From Erythrobacter sp. Alg231-14 (GTDB lineage Bacteria; Pseudomonadota; Alphaproteobacteria; Sphingomonadales; Sphingomonadaceae), in NCBI RefSeq assembly GCF_900149685.1, contig NZ_LT702999.1, positions 3,038,001 through 3,102,000 on the forward strand: a stretch of DNA of 64,000 nt, given 5' to 3'. Each line of letters begins with the position of its first letter. Positions within the stretch are counted from its first letter, which is position 1. Position numbers and translations under genes: made by a program. Shown here piece by piece: positions 8,240-17,255 of the stretch. The notes beneath the pieces were generated by a model that was not told the DNA's origin, did no database searches, and saw only the letters and a list, made by a program, of their open reading frames with translations.

Positions 8240-9421
8240 GTGAAACATGTCGTCGTCCTCAGCACGCTGTACCCCAATTCGGTCAATCCGCGGTTTGGCA
8301 CGTTTGTCGCCCGTTCGTTGGAAGCTTTTGCCAAACGCAACGATTGGAAAGTGACCGTCGTGAACCCCATTGGATTGCCGCCCATCGCATTGGGTCGGTA
8401 CCGGGCGTTGTCCGCCTTGGACGATGTTGGCGTAGAGGCCGGGGTAACGGTGCACCGGCCACGCTTTACATTGATCCCGGCGGTGGGCGCGCGCCGCAAT
8501 GCATCCGCTATTGCGAAAGCCGCCCTCCCCCTGATCAAACAATTGCATGCCGACGATCCGATAGACGTGATCGATGCACAATTCTTCTTTCCCGATGGCC
8601 CGGCGGCGGCATGGATCGCACGACAAATTGGCGTGCCGCTTTCGTTAAAAGCCCGAGGCAGCGACATCACCTATTGGGGTGAGATTGATTTTGCTCGCGA
8701 CCAAATGTTGGAAGCCGCGCAGCAGGCCAACGGCATCCTAGCCGTAAGCGAAGCTTTGGCTGGACAGATGGCCGATATCGGCATGACTCGCGACAAGATC
8801 AGGGTGCATTACACCGGCCTAGATCGCGATCGGTTTCGCCCGTTGGAACACACACAATTGCGCGCGCAGCTTGGATCGGAATTGGGCTTTGATCTGCCCA
8901 CCAATGCCCCGCTGCTTGCCTGTGTTGGGGCACTGATTGAAAGAAAAGGGCAGGATATTGCTATTGCCGCCCTCGCCAATATTGAAGGCGCGCGGTTGAT
9001 CCTTGTTGGGAAAGGCGATGATGAAACGCATTTGAGGCAATTGGCGCGCGATCTTGGTCTTGCCGATCGGGTCCATTTTGCCGGATCCCTCGATCACGAT
9101 TTGCTGCCGATAATTCTCTCCGCCGCCGATGTTATGGTGTTGCCCACGATGAACGAAGGGTTGGCCAATGCATGGGTCGAAGCACTCGCCTGTGGCACGC
9201 CGGTCGTGACGTGCGATGTCGGCGGCGCGCGGGAATTGATCACCAACAACACCGCCGGAAGGCTGGTCGAACGCACGCCAGAAAGCGTCGCATCCGGGGT
9301 GAATGCGATCCTCAACAACCCACCCATGCGCCAAGCGGTCGCCGCGATGGTCGAACGGTTCAGTTGGGACACGAACGCGATTGAACTGGCCGCGCATTAC
9401 GATGCGTTGGTGGCCGGTTAA
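8240..9421 (+). CDS. Glycosyltransferase family 4 (GT-B)
   Basis: A 393-residue GT-B enzyme. The N-terminal Rossmann half opens with VVVLSTLYPNSVNPRFGTFV and contains SLKARGSDITYWG. The C-terminal half has LACVGALIERKGQDIAI and the nucleotide-sugar binding region MNEGLANAWVEALACGTPVVTCDVGGARE, whose paired glutamates are the E-x7-E of GT4. It would transfer a sugar from an NDP-sugar in exopolysaccharide or envelope glycan synthesis; donor and acceptor are not deducible. No other glycan genes adjoin it. A second GT4 gene lies at 61840, and a polysaccharide deacetylase at 24578. Confidence 0.92.
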   Translation: MKHVVVLSTLYPNSVNPRFGTFVARSLEAFAKRNDWKVTVVNPIGLPPIALGRYRALSALDDVGVEAGVTVHRPRFTLIPAVGARRNASAIAKAALPLIKQLHADDPIDVIDAQFFFPDGPAAAWIARQIGVPLSLKARGSDITYWGEIDFARDQMLEAAQQANGILAVSEALAGQMADIGMTRDKIRVHYTGLDRDRFRPLEHTQLRAQLGSELGFDLPTNAPLLACVGALIERKGQDIAIAALANIEGARLILVGKGDDETHLRQLARDLGLADRVHFAGSLDHDLLPIILSAADVMVLPTMNEGLANAWVEALACGTPVVTCDVGGARELITNNTAGRLVERTPESVASGVNAILNNPPMRQAVAAMVERFSWDTNAIELAAHYDALVAG

Positions 9422-9445
9422 GCGAGCCGATTTGCCAGTAATGAG

Positions 9446-9463
9446 GGCCGCAACAATGCGGCC
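9446..9463. terminator. Stem-loop between convergent genes
   Basis: GGCCGC-AACAAT-GCGGCC, a 6-bp GC-rich stem with a 6-nt loop, extendable by TGA/TCA across one mismatch. It sits between the convergent glycosyltransferase and secF genes. There is no U-tract on either side, so it is at best a weak bidirectional terminator. Confidence 0.4.
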
Positions 9464-9467
9464 ATCA

Positions 9468-10445
9468 TCAAAGCTGACCTAAGACCTTCTTTTCCTGCTT
9501 ATCCGCTTCGGTTTCTTGCGGGATAAAGCTGTCGGATGTCACGCCCAACCAGATAAGGATCGGTGCGGCGAGATAGACGCTGGAATAGGTGCCGATAAAC
9601 AAGCCGGCCGTGATTGCCGCGACCAATCCGAACAGGCTGGCCGGACCAAACAGCAACAGCGGCAGCAGCGCCACCAGCAAGGTCAGCGAGGTCATAACCG
9701 TCCGCGCCAATGTTTCGTTCACGGACAGGTCGAGCAGCTCAGGGAGCGGCATCTTGCGATACTTTTTCAGGTTTTCCCTAATGCGGTCATAGACAACAAT
9801 CGTGTCGTTCAACGAATACCCAATGATGGCCAAAATGGCAGCGATAATCTGAAGGCTGAACTCCATTTGGAACAGGGAGAACATGCCCAAAGTCAGCGAG
9901 ACGTCGTGGAACAAGGCGAACAACGCTCCGACGCCAAATTGCCATTCAAACCGGATCCAAATGTACAACGCCACCATCAACATCGCGGCGAGCAGGGCGA
10001 GGCCCGCATCTTGGCTGAATTCCTCGGCGACTTTGCCCGAAACGGTGTCGTTCCCGTCGGTACGAACACCGTCATACTGTTCAGAAATCGTCGCAATCAC
10101 CTGATTGCCGATTTCGTTTGCGGCGCCCGGTGTTTCATCGACATTCTCGGGAAGCGGCACGCGGATTGAGACAACGTTTGGCGCGCCAAATTCTTGCACG
10201 ACAGGCGTGCCATAGCCAAGCCCTTCGACCAGATCGCGCAGCTCCGCGACTGGGGCCTGTTCTTGCTCTTCAAACGTCAGCTCAATCTTCTGACCGCCGA
10301 CAAAATCGATGCCAAGATTAAGACCGTTGACCGCAACCAAGGTCCAACTGGCGATCATCAACAATATGCTGAACGCAAAAAACGGAACGCGCAGTTTCAG
10401 GAACTTAATGTTCGTGTCCTGGGGTACGAGTTTCAAAAGTTTCAT
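9468..10445 (-). CDS. secF: Protein translocase subunit SecF
   Basis: A 325-residue inner-membrane protein, last gene of yajC-secD-secF. It has six membrane segments: one near residues 20-40 (FFAFSILLMIASWTLVAV), a periplasmic loop starting GLNLGIDFVGGQKIEL, and five clustered at 145-305, with NDTIVVYDRIREN typical of SecF/SecD-type RND proteins. With SecD it uses the proton gradient to help pull secreted proteins out of SecYEG. The start has a strong site (AAAGGGAG). It lies 16 bp after secD, so they are co-transcribed. Confidence 0.97.
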   Translation of the reverse strand: MKLLKLVPQDTNIKFLKLRVPFFAFSILLMIASWTLVAVNGLNLGIDFVGGQKIELTFEEQEQAPVAELRDLVEGLGYGTPVVQEFGAPNVVSIRVPLPENVDETPGAANEIGNQVIATISEQYDGVRTDGNDTVSGKVAEEFSQDAGLALLAAMLMVALYIWIRFEWQFGVGALFALFHDVSLTLGMFSLFQMEFSLQIIAAILAIIGYSLNDTIVVYDRIRENLKKYRKMPLPELLDLSVNETLARTVMTSLTLLVALLPLLLFGPASLFGLVAAITAGLFIGTYSSVYLAAPILIWLGVTSDSFIPQETEADKQEKKVLGQL

Positions 10446-10461
10446 CTCTCGTCTCCCTTTC

Positions 10462-12054
10462 TTAAATCGTGATATCTTTAGGACGTTTCGCGGCGAGATA
10501 GCCCGAAACCCACATTTTCGTCAGCGTCAGGGCCGTAAAGACCGACGTGGCAAGGCCGATGACCAACACCACGGCGAACCCTCGGATCGGTCCTGAGCCA
10601 AACCCAAACAACAACGCACCGGCGATGAAGTTTGTGATGTTCGCATCGTAAATCGCGCGGCTGGCCTCTTTGTAGCCATTCTCGACCGCCGTGATGACCT
10701 TCTTCCCTCGCTTTCGCTCTTCGCGAATGCGTTCATTGATCAGGACGTTTGCATCGACCGCGGCACCCGCCGTCAGAACAAACCCGGCAATACCCGGCAA
10801 GGTCAGCGTGAAGTTACCGATCGCCATCGCACCCAATAGGATTAGGACGTTGAAGCCCAAAGCGATGGTCGCGTACACGCCAAACCGGCCGTACGTGGCC
10901 ACCATCAGGGCGACCACAGCGAGGCTGCCGATGATCATCGCCAACATACCGCTGCGGATGGATTGTTCGCCCAATTCCGCGCTGACTGTGCGTTCTTCGA
11001 TGACGGTCAATGGGACCGGCAAAGCGCCCGATTGCAAAGAAATCGCCAATTGCTGGGCGCTCTCGGCTGTGAAGTTGCCAGAGATTTGCGCTGATCCGCC
11101 CAAAATCGGTTCGTTGAAATTCGGAGCCGAAATCACTTCGCCGTCAAGGATGATAGCAAAGCGTTCGCCCACATTTTCCGTGCTGAGCACCGCGAAACGT
11201 TGACCGCCTTGAATGTCGAACTTGATGTTCACGACATTCTCGTTGGTTTGGGGATTAACCCCCGCACCCGCTTCGATCAGGCTATCCCCGCGGATCCCGC
11301 CGAGCCGTTTGACTGCGAGAAATCTTTGCAGAGATCCGCTGTCTTCAGCGTAAGGGAAAATCTGGCTGCCGGGCTTGGCGATGCCCGCTTCGGTTTCGGT
11401 GAGCAACGCGGCCTGATCGACCAGTTTGAATTGCAATTCCGCCGTTTGGCCCAATTGATCTTTCAATTGTTGAGGATCGGCCAGACCGGGCACTTGAACA
11501 ACAATGCGCTCATCGCCTTGCCGGATGATGGTCGGTTCGCGTGTGCCCAACAAATCGATCCGGCGGCGGACAACTTCGACCGCGCCGTCCATCGCAGTGC
11601 TTAGGGCTGCGGCTTTACCGTTTTCCGTCTGGGCAAGGACAATGCGCTGTCCATCGGCGACCTCAAAATCCCATTCGCGCTGCAACCCGTTGCCCATCAT
11701 CAGGGGTTCGAGCAGGCCGCGCACGCGATCAATGTCGGACGCGCTGTCCAACATAAACGACAATCTCTCGTCGGATCGAGAAACATCGCCAAACTCGATG
11801 CTCGGATTGGCATCGCCCAATGCGCGCCGAACCGATTCTTCCATGTTTTCGAGCCGTTGGCTGTGAACATATTCCACATCGCCCTCAAGCAAGAGGTGCG
11901 AGCCACCAGCAAGGTCCAAACCAAGATTAATCTGTGGCGCATCTTCGCCAAGATCCACGCCAGCGGCGGACATCAACGATGGGACCGCCGCAGCCGCTAT
12001 CGCGAGGGTAAACACCCAAAGCGAAATCTTCTTCCAAAGGGGAGTTTCAAGCAT
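10462..12054 (-). CDS. secD: Protein translocase subunit SecD
   Basis: A 530-residue inner-membrane protein. After an N-terminal helix come the P1 head region starting LGLDLAGGSHLLLEGD, a long periplasmic domain (VVRRRIDLLGTREPTI, VVQVPGLADPQQLK), and a C-terminal bundle of five membrane helices (about 355-525) with FVLTAGAAVDANVLINERIREE, the conserved segment carrying the transport-linked Asp. It partners SecF in the proton-driven late stage of Sec export. It lies between yajC (89 bp upstream) and secF. Confidence 0.97.
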   Translation of the reverse strand: MLETPLWKKISLWVFTLAIAAAAVPSLMSAAGVDLGEDAPQINLGLDLAGGSHLLLEGDVEYVHSQRLENMEESVRRALGDANPSIEFGDVSRSDERLSFMLDSASDIDRVRGLLEPLMMGNGLQREWDFEVADGQRIVLAQTENGKAAALSTAMDGAVEVVRRRIDLLGTREPTIIRQGDERIVVQVPGLADPQQLKDQLGQTAELQFKLVDQAALLTETEAGIAKPGSQIFPYAEDSGSLQRFLAVKRLGGIRGDSLIEAGAGVNPQTNENVVNIKFDIQGGQRFAVLSTENVGERFAIILDGEVISAPNFNEPILGGSAQISGNFTAESAQQLAISLQSGALPVPLTVIEERTVSAELGEQSIRSGMLAMIIGSLAVVALMVATYGRFGVYATIALGFNVLILLGAMAIGNFTLTLPGIAGFVLTAGAAVDANVLINERIREERKRGKKVITAVENGYKEASRAIYDANITNFIAGALLFGFGSGPIRGFAVVLVIGLATSVFTALTLTKMWVSGYLAAKRPKDITI

Positions 12055-12143
12055 TGCAGCCCAGTTTGAACCTTATGTCGTGTGTCATGGAATTGGCGTC
12101 ATCAATCTTGGGATAGATCGAACCAGGGATTAGGCCAGAAAGA

Positions 12144-12470
12144 TCAATCGTTGGCGGGTTTGCCACCGGGTTCGATCAAATCAGCGATGGTGTGTTTGAC
12201 CGCTTTGACGCGGACGTCTTTGGCCAATTCGATTTCAGCATAAGTGTCATCCACTTTGATGACCTTACCCACAAGGCCGCCCTGTGTGATGACCTTATCG
12301 CCCTTTTTCAGGCCGCCGACCTTTTCTTGATGTTCTTTTTGCCGCTTCATTTGTGGGCGAATGATCAAGAACCAAAAGATCACGACCATCCCGACAATCG
12401 GCAGCCACGTGAACCATGCCGGTGGTTGTTCTGCGGCGCCTGCACCAGCGGCGGCGAGTAATTCAAACAT
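12144..12470 (-). CDS. yajC: Preprotein translocase subunit YajC
   Basis: A 108-residue single-pass inner-membrane protein: membrane helix LPIVGMVVIFWFLIIRPQ near residues 25-42, then a small soluble domain (KGDKVITQGGLVGKVIKVDDTYAEIELAKDVRVKAVKHTIADLI). It associates with SecDF. It is first in the yajC-secD-secF operon, so the operon promoter should lie just above 12470, although no clear -35/-10 pair was recognised. Confidence 0.95.
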   Translation of the reverse strand: MFELLAAAGAGAAEQPPAWFTWLPIVGMVVIFWFLIIRPQMKRQKEHQEKVGGLKKGDKVITQGGLVGKVIKVDDTYAEIELAKDVRVKAVKHTIADLIEPGGKPAND

Positions 12471-12845
12471 AAGTCATCAAACCCATAAAATTGGCGGAAC
12501 ATCTATGGCATCGACCAACCGTCTGTTGCCGAACCACGCCCCGTGCTTTCAGATAAGTGGGCGCGCGTAGCAGCAATGCAAGCATGCCGCAATTCACCGA
12601 GCGAATTGGTGATGCATGACTGCATCACCGCAATGCCGGTTATCCAGACCAAATCCCCTTGCCATCACTCCATGGCGGTCCCTTAGACGTTAGCCCAATG
12701 AGACGAGCCAACCATACGAGCCCGTACCCACCAAAGCAGCGGTGCAACCCGTTTCAGGCCACCGCCAAAACCTTCGAATTATTTGTCACCCTATCCGCTT
12801 GCCACATTACAATCGCCGCCCTATAGCGCCCGCCTCCACTGGATA
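12471..12845. other. Intergenic region between yajC and tRNA-Pro
   Basis: About 375 bp without a convincing gene. It should hold the yajC promoter (reverse strand) and the tRNA-Pro promoter. It contains the strong hairpin at 12608-12629, described separately. The small open frames here include one antisense to the tRNA and none looks real. Confidence 0.6.
12608..12629. repeat. Perfect 9-bp hairpin GGTGATGCA-TGAC-TGCATCACC
   Basis: A perfect inverted repeat with a 4-nt loop in the yajC/tRNA-Pro spacer. An upstream ATTCACC could pair with part of it instead (GGTGAT), giving an alternative fold. No U-run follows on either strand, so it is not an ordinary intrinsic terminator. It could be an operator or RNA structure. 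Confidence 0.5.
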
Positions 12846-12922
12846 CGGGAAGTAGCGCAGCCTGGTAGCGCATCACACTGGGGGTGTGGGGGTCGCAGGT
12901 TCGAATCCTGTCTTCCCGACCA
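12846..12922 (+). tRNA. tRNA-Pro (GGG anticodon)
   Basis: A 77-nt cloverleaf: acceptor CGGGAAG pairs with CTTCCCG, D arm GCGC...GCGC, anticodon stem TCACA/TGTGG around loop CTGGGGG (anticodon GGG), T arm GCAGG-TTCGAAT-CCTGT, and encoded ACCA end. It decodes CCC/CCU proline codons. A second proline tRNA (TGG) is at 25941. Confidence 0.96.
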
Positions 12923-13046
12923 GTGGAGCACGCACACGACGTGATCCCCAAATTGCAATCAGCCATTCCATGAGTTTCATCGAACTGAGACACCCGTTTG
13001 TCTCTTGGCTCTGTTTAATTGTGACAGCGGCGCGCAAGGAACTTTC

Positions 13047-15251
13047 ATGCGCCCTAACCGCTTAACTCGCTCAATGTTGATGCAACGCCCCCTTTATATC
13101 CCGATTATGGGCACCGCGCTTGGCGTGGTCTGCCCCGCAATGGCTGTGGCCAGTGATGAACGGGTCTCCGTCCAAAACGTCGCTTCAATTGGGTCGCCCG
13201 CGGGGTTGGCCGCCGGGTCGACCGATGGAACGGCGACGGACACGGCCGCGATGGATGAAACCGGCACGGCGTCGACAGAAACCAACACACGGCGCACCTT
13301 TACCCCCGAAGATTTCGTTCGCTTCGCCCCGCGCAGCGCGCTGGACATGGCGCGGCAAATTCCCGGTTTTTCCATCCGCAGCGGCGATGGCGCGCGCGGT
13401 TTGGGGCAAGCGGACACCAACGTCATCGTCAATGGTCGACGCATTTCGGGAAAATCAAACGGCCCGGTCGAAGCTTTGGAGCGCATCCCAGCCGAAGAGG
13501 TCGTGCGACTGGAATTGGTCGACGGCGCCAGCTTGGATATTGGGGGCCTATCGGGCCAAGTCTTGAACGTTGTCACCAGCAACAGCGGCGGGATCACCGG
13601 GCAATTCCGATACGCCCCGCGCTTTCGCAGCAAAGGGACGCCAGCCCGCATTTTCGAAGGGTCCGTTTCGTTTGCCGGTGGCGGGGCGAAAACCGAATGG
13701 ACGTTGGCATTGGAAAACCAATCCAACCGCCGTGGCAATGAAGGCATTGAACGGGTGTTTGATGCATCCGGCGCGTTGATCGATACGCGGATCGAACAAG
13801 CCAATTTCAACATTGATCGGCCCAATATCTCCGGATCCTTCACGCGCATTGCCGACAATGGCAATGTGTTGAACGCCACGGGCGAAGTGCAAGGATTTTT
13901 CTTCAGAGAAACCGAAACATCCGAACGCAGTGGTCTGATCTCACTCTCCGATCGCAGCCGGAAATTCACCCGCCAAGAAGACGAGTTCAGCTTCGAATTC
14001 GGTTTGGATTACCAATTCGCATTCGGGCCCGGTCAACTCAAATTGATCGGATTGCACCGCTTCGAAAACAGTCCGACCGTATCCGAATCCCTTACTGAGT
14101 TCTCCGACAACAGCCCGTTGGAGGGATCGGTTTTTGATCGCGTGGCGGACGAATATGAATCCATCGCCCGCGCCGAATACAATGTTGGCGGACTGGGTGG
14201 AAATTTGCTGTTTGCGGTGGAGGGTGTGCGCAACATCCTCGATATTGATTCATCCTTTGAACAACGCGATGCGGCCGGCATTCTTCAGCCGGTTGTTCTG
14301 GAAGGGGCAACCGCGCGGGTGGATGAAGATCGCGCCGATATTAGCGTGACTTACAGCCGCCCTTTAGCAGAAGGGTTGCAGTTCCAATCGTCGATCGGCG
14401 GCGAATATTCGAAGCTAAGCCAATCGGGCGCGTTGGGACAAACCCGCACATTCTATCGCCCAAAAGGGTTCGTCTCCCTCGATTGGGCCGCCAGCGAAAC
14501 GATCAACATTTCCGGCCGCGCCGAACGTGTTGTGGGTCAACTCGACTTCTTTGATTTTCTGAGCACGGTGGATCTCAACCAAGAACGCGAAGACGTGACC
14601 AATTCGTCCCTCGTGCCGCAACAAAGCTGGGTTTATGAGGTCGAAGCGACCGCCGGTCTCGGCGTGCTGGGATCGTTGAACCTGCGCCTTTTCTACGAAG
14701 ATATCACCGATATCGTCGATCAAATCCCGATTGAGGGCGGTGGTCAGGCACCGGGCAATCTGCCATCTGCCGAATTTTACGGGCTGAGCAGCACCTTGAC
14801 GCTTTTGTCAGAGGGCATCGGGTGGCGAGGCACGCGGATCGATTTTGAATTGGATCTAACCGATTCCTCGGTGCTCGATCCGTTGTTGGGCACACCGCGC
14901 AAATTGTCGGGCAACACATTGGCCGAGATCGATTTTGAATTGCGTCACGACTTCGTGAACTCTGTTTGGGCAATCGGCGGATCGGCGCGTTGGGAAGATC
15001 AAGCACCCCAAGTGCGACTGGACGAAGTTGCGGTGCGCACCGAACAATTCGGTTTCATTGGCGCGTTTGTTGAAAACAAAGATTTCGCCGGTCTTACCGT
15101 GCGGGCCAGCGTCGCCAACCTAACCAATCGCGCCGACCGTTTTGATCGCACCGTTTTTGTGGACCGGGCGGCGGGAATTGTCGATTTCGTCGAAGATCGC
15201 GATCGAACCTTTGGTAGGATTTTCTCGCTCACGATTGAAGGATCGTTCTGA
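13047..15251 (+). CDS. TonB-dependent outer-membrane receptor
   Basis: A 734-residue outer-membrane protein from ATG at 13047, which has AAGGAA 7 nt upstream (an in-frame start at 13005 is less likely). A signal peptide is followed by a plug-like domain (FVRFAPRSALDMARQIPGFSIRSG, then VNGRRISGKSNGPVEALERIPAEEVVRLELVDG) and a long series of amphipathic beta strands forming a barrel, ending in FSLTIEGSF with the C-terminal Phe expected for BAM-inserted barrels. It would import a chelated metal, vitamin or glycan fragment using TonB energy; the ligand is unknown. The CitE-like gene follows 67 bp later. Confidence 0.9.
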   Translation: MRPNRLTRSMLMQRPLYIPIMGTALGVVCPAMAVASDERVSVQNVASIGSPAGLAAGSTDGTATDTAAMDETGTASTETNTRRTFTPEDFVRFAPRSALDMARQIPGFSIRSGDGARGLGQADTNVIVNGRRISGKSNGPVEALERIPAEEVVRLELVDGASLDIGGLSGQVLNVVTSNSGGITGQFRYAPRFRSKGTPARIFEGSVSFAGGGAKTEWTLALENQSNRRGNEGIERVFDASGALIDTRIEQANFNIDRPNISGSFTRIADNGNVLNATGEVQGFFFRETETSERSGLISLSDRSRKFTRQEDEFSFEFGLDYQFAFGPGQLKLIGLHRFENSPTVSESLTEFSDNSPLEGSVFDRVADEYESIARAEYNVGGLGGNLLFAVEGVRNILDIDSSFEQRDAAGILQPVVLEGATARVDEDRADISVTYSRPLAEGLQFQSSIGGEYSKLSQSGALGQTRTFYRPKGFVSLDWAASETINISGRAERVVGQLDFFDFLSTVDLNQEREDVTNSSLVPQQSWVYEVEATAGLGVLGSLNLRLFYEDITDIVDQIPIEGGGQAPGNLPSAEFYGLSSTLTLLSEGIGWRGTRIDFELDLTDSSVLDPLLGTPRKLSGNTLAEIDFELRHDFVNSVWAIGGSARWEDQAPQVRLDEVAVRTEQFGFIGAFVENKDFAGLTVRASVANLTNRADRFDRTVFVDRAAGIVDFVEDRDRTFGRIFSLTIEGSF

Positions 15252-15318
15252 GCGTTCTAATCGCTCCCTTTGTGACCGGCTTGCCGAACGATAGCGCGCC
15301 AACCCAAAGGATATGTCG

Positions 15319-16209
15319 ATGACCCTAAGCACCACCCTCCGCATGCGCAGTTGGCTTTTCGCACCGGGCGACAGCGACAAGAAAATGGGCAAGGCCATCG
15401 CCAGCGACGCTGATATCGCTTTGTTGGATCTCGAAGATTCCGTTGTCCCCGACCGCAAGGCCGAGGCACGCCATATGGTCGCGGCCGCTATCGCAGGTTC
15501 CGACAACACAGCGCGGATTTGGGTGCGGATTAATCCCCTGTCCAGCGGCCTGACCGAAGCGGATTTGGATGTCGTGTTGGCATCGGGTCCCGGCGGTGTG
15601 TTTCTGCCCAAAGCCGAAGGCGGCCACGATGTCGAAGTTTTGGACGCAATGTTAACCGCGCGCGAAACGGCGGCAGGGATCACGCCCGGCACGACGAAAG
15701 TCGCCGCCTTGGTCACGGAAACGGCCGCTGCCATGTTTACAACCGGCACCTATGACGCGGCGAGCAAAGGGCAAGCGCGGTTGGTTGCTATGAGCTGGGG
15801 CGCGGAAGATCTATCCAGCGAGTTGGGCGCGAGCGAGCAACGCAGCGCAGATGGCGAGTACACCCATGTCTATCAATTGGCGCGTAGCCTATGCCTTTTG
15901 GGAGCGGTCAAAGCGGGCGTTGCACCGATCGAAACCGTTCAACCCGAATTCCGCGATCTAGAAGCGTTGGAAACCCGCGCGCGCAGTGTGCGCGCATCGG
16001 GTTATCGCGGCATGTTGGCCATTCACCCGGCGCAAATCGCCCCAATCAACGCCGCCTTCACACCCAGCGAAGAAGAGATCGCTCATGCAAGGGCTGTAGT
16101 GCAGGCATTTGCGGACAATCCCGGATCGGGCACAGTGGCAATGAATGGCAACATGTTGGACCGGCCTCATTTAGCGCTTGCAGAGCGTTTGCTGGCCGAA
16201 ACGCAATAG
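15319..16209 (+). CDS. HpcH/HpaI aldolase / citrate lyase beta family CoA-ester lyase
   Basis: A 296-residue TIM-barrel enzyme of the CitE-like family. Motifs in order: SWLFAPGDSDKKMGKA, LLDLEDSVVPDRK (acidic Mg/CoA-ester site), WVRINPLSSG, FLPKAEGGHDV, ALVTETAAAMF, SWGAEDLSSELG, and GMLAIHPAQIAPINAAF. Relatives cleave malyl-CoA, citramalyl-CoA or similar hydroxyacyl-CoA esters. ATG at 15319 is preferred because AAAGGA lies 7 nt upstream; ATG at 15313 is in frame but too close to it. No other acyl-CoA genes adjoin, so the substrate is open. Confidence 0.9.
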   Translation: MTLSTTLRMRSWLFAPGDSDKKMGKAIASDADIALLDLEDSVVPDRKAEARHMVAAAIAGSDNTARIWVRINPLSSGLTEADLDVVLASGPGGVFLPKAEGGHDVEVLDAMLTARETAAGITPGTTKVAALVTETAAAMFTTGTYDAASKGQARLVAMSWGAEDLSSELGASEQRSADGEYTHVYQLARSLCLLGAVKAGVAPIETVQPEFRDLEALETRARSVRASGYRGMLAIHPAQIAPINAAFTPSEEEIAHARAVVQAFADNPGSGTVAMNGNMLDRPHLALAERLLAETQ

Positions 16210-16287
16210 CTGCCTTAGGTTAGCGAACTTTCCTACACGAACCAATTTGGTTATCAATGGCCGCAACTCATCCAAAGGAGCGTTGCC

Positions 16288-16701
16288 ATGGCCTTACTCG
16301 AATCCCTGATCGGCCCGATCACATCTATCCTAGACAAAATCATTCCCGACAAAGAGGCCCGCGCCAAAGCGCAGTTTGAATTGCTCAAACTCGAAGGGAC
16401 GCAGGAGATGGCTTTGATCGAAGCCCGCTTGCAAGCCATCGTGGCAGAGGCACAATCGAAAGATCCATGGACCAGCCGGGCCCGGCCCAGCTTTCTGTAT
16501 GTCATGTATATTTTGATCCTGACCGCGCTGCCGATGGGCCTGCTCAGCGCGTTCAACCCCGCCGCGGCAATGGATATTGCGCAGGGGATGAACGCCTATC
16601 TCGGCGGGCTTCCTGATCCGCTCTACGCGTTGTTTGGGACGGGGTATCTTGGTTACACGGCCGCCCGGCAATGGGGAAAGGTCAAAGGGGTCGATCAATA
16701 A
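16288..16701 (+). CDS. Holin-family protein (GTA-type 3TM holin)
   Basis: A 137-residue protein with a charged helical N-terminus (PDKEARAKAQFELLKLEGTQEMALIEARLQ), then W-T-SRARPSFLYVMY leading into hydrophobic segments around 72-90 and 110-128. This layout fits the small holin family linked to release of gene transfer agents in alphaproteobacteria, where membrane lesions let endolysin reach the wall. A strong AAGGAG site precedes the ATG. No endolysin or capsid gene is in the window, so it is an orphan; GTA lysis genes do lie apart from the capsid cluster in some species. Confidence 0.75.
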   Translation: MALLESLIGPITSILDKIIPDKEARAKAQFELLKLEGTQEMALIEARLQAIVAEAQSKDPWTSRARPSFLYVMYILILTALPMGLLSAFNPAAAMDIAQGMNAYLGGLPDPLYALFGTGYLGYTAARQWGKVKGVDQ

Positions 16702-16901
16702 ATCGATCCTTACCGAGGATTGCATCTTTCTCCGCAAAACCCCGTGCCCCCTAGGAAAGTCGGCGGTGTTGAATTGGCGATAGTCATGAGAGAGACAATC
16801 ATGACGAGATTCGCCGCGCCCTCTTATCCAACCCTCTCCACCGTCACCTCCGGTGGAAACATTGCGATGCCGCCTGTCCTCTCCGCGATGGGCGCACCGC
16901 T

Positions 16902-17207
16902 GTGAAAGATCATCCCCTCCCCCCGGTTCTCCTGCACTCCATTTCCGAAATCTTGTTGGAATTGGCCCAAAGTGCAGGGGAATTGGGGGATGCTCTTTCC
17001 GAAAACCCTCAGGTGCTGGACGGCCATCTGTTGCAATTGCAGCGGCTCGACGTGTTTGGCCAAACATTGTTCCAACTGTCCGCAATGTTGGATCAAGGGC
17101 CGACCGACGCGATTGATACAGACGGTTCAAACGGTTCAATCGAACACGCCGCGCTCAAACGTCTTCGATCCCAACTGTCTGCGGCTTCGCCCGATATTGC
17201 GGCATAG
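16902..17207 (+). CDS. Small helical protein of unknown function
   Basis: A 101-residue predicted soluble protein from a GTG start. It is Leu-rich and helical: LLHSISEILLELAQSAGELGDALSENP, then LDGHLLQLQRLDVFGQTLFQLSAML. The QxLDxxxQxLxxL pattern resembles coiled helical bundles seen near chemotaxis or signalling proteins, but I do not recognise the family. The opposite strand also has an open frame here that is rich in Gln and Cys and looks like a shadow. Translation of this frame is plausible but unproven. Confidence 0.5.
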   Translation: MKDHPLPPVLLHSISEILLELAQSAGELGDALSENPQVLDGHLLQLQRLDVFGQTLFQLSAMLDQGPTDAIDTDGSNGSIEHAALKRLRSQLSAASPDIAA

Positions 17208-17255
17208 GGGAACCGCCCCCTTCCTATGCGGGCTCTCTGCCGCTAATTGGGCGGC

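Noticed and set aside
12754..12993. Reverse-strand 79-codon frame across tRNA-Pro(GGG) (contains [24 protein letters not shown])
   Set aside because: Same artefact: it is tRNA sequence read antisense.
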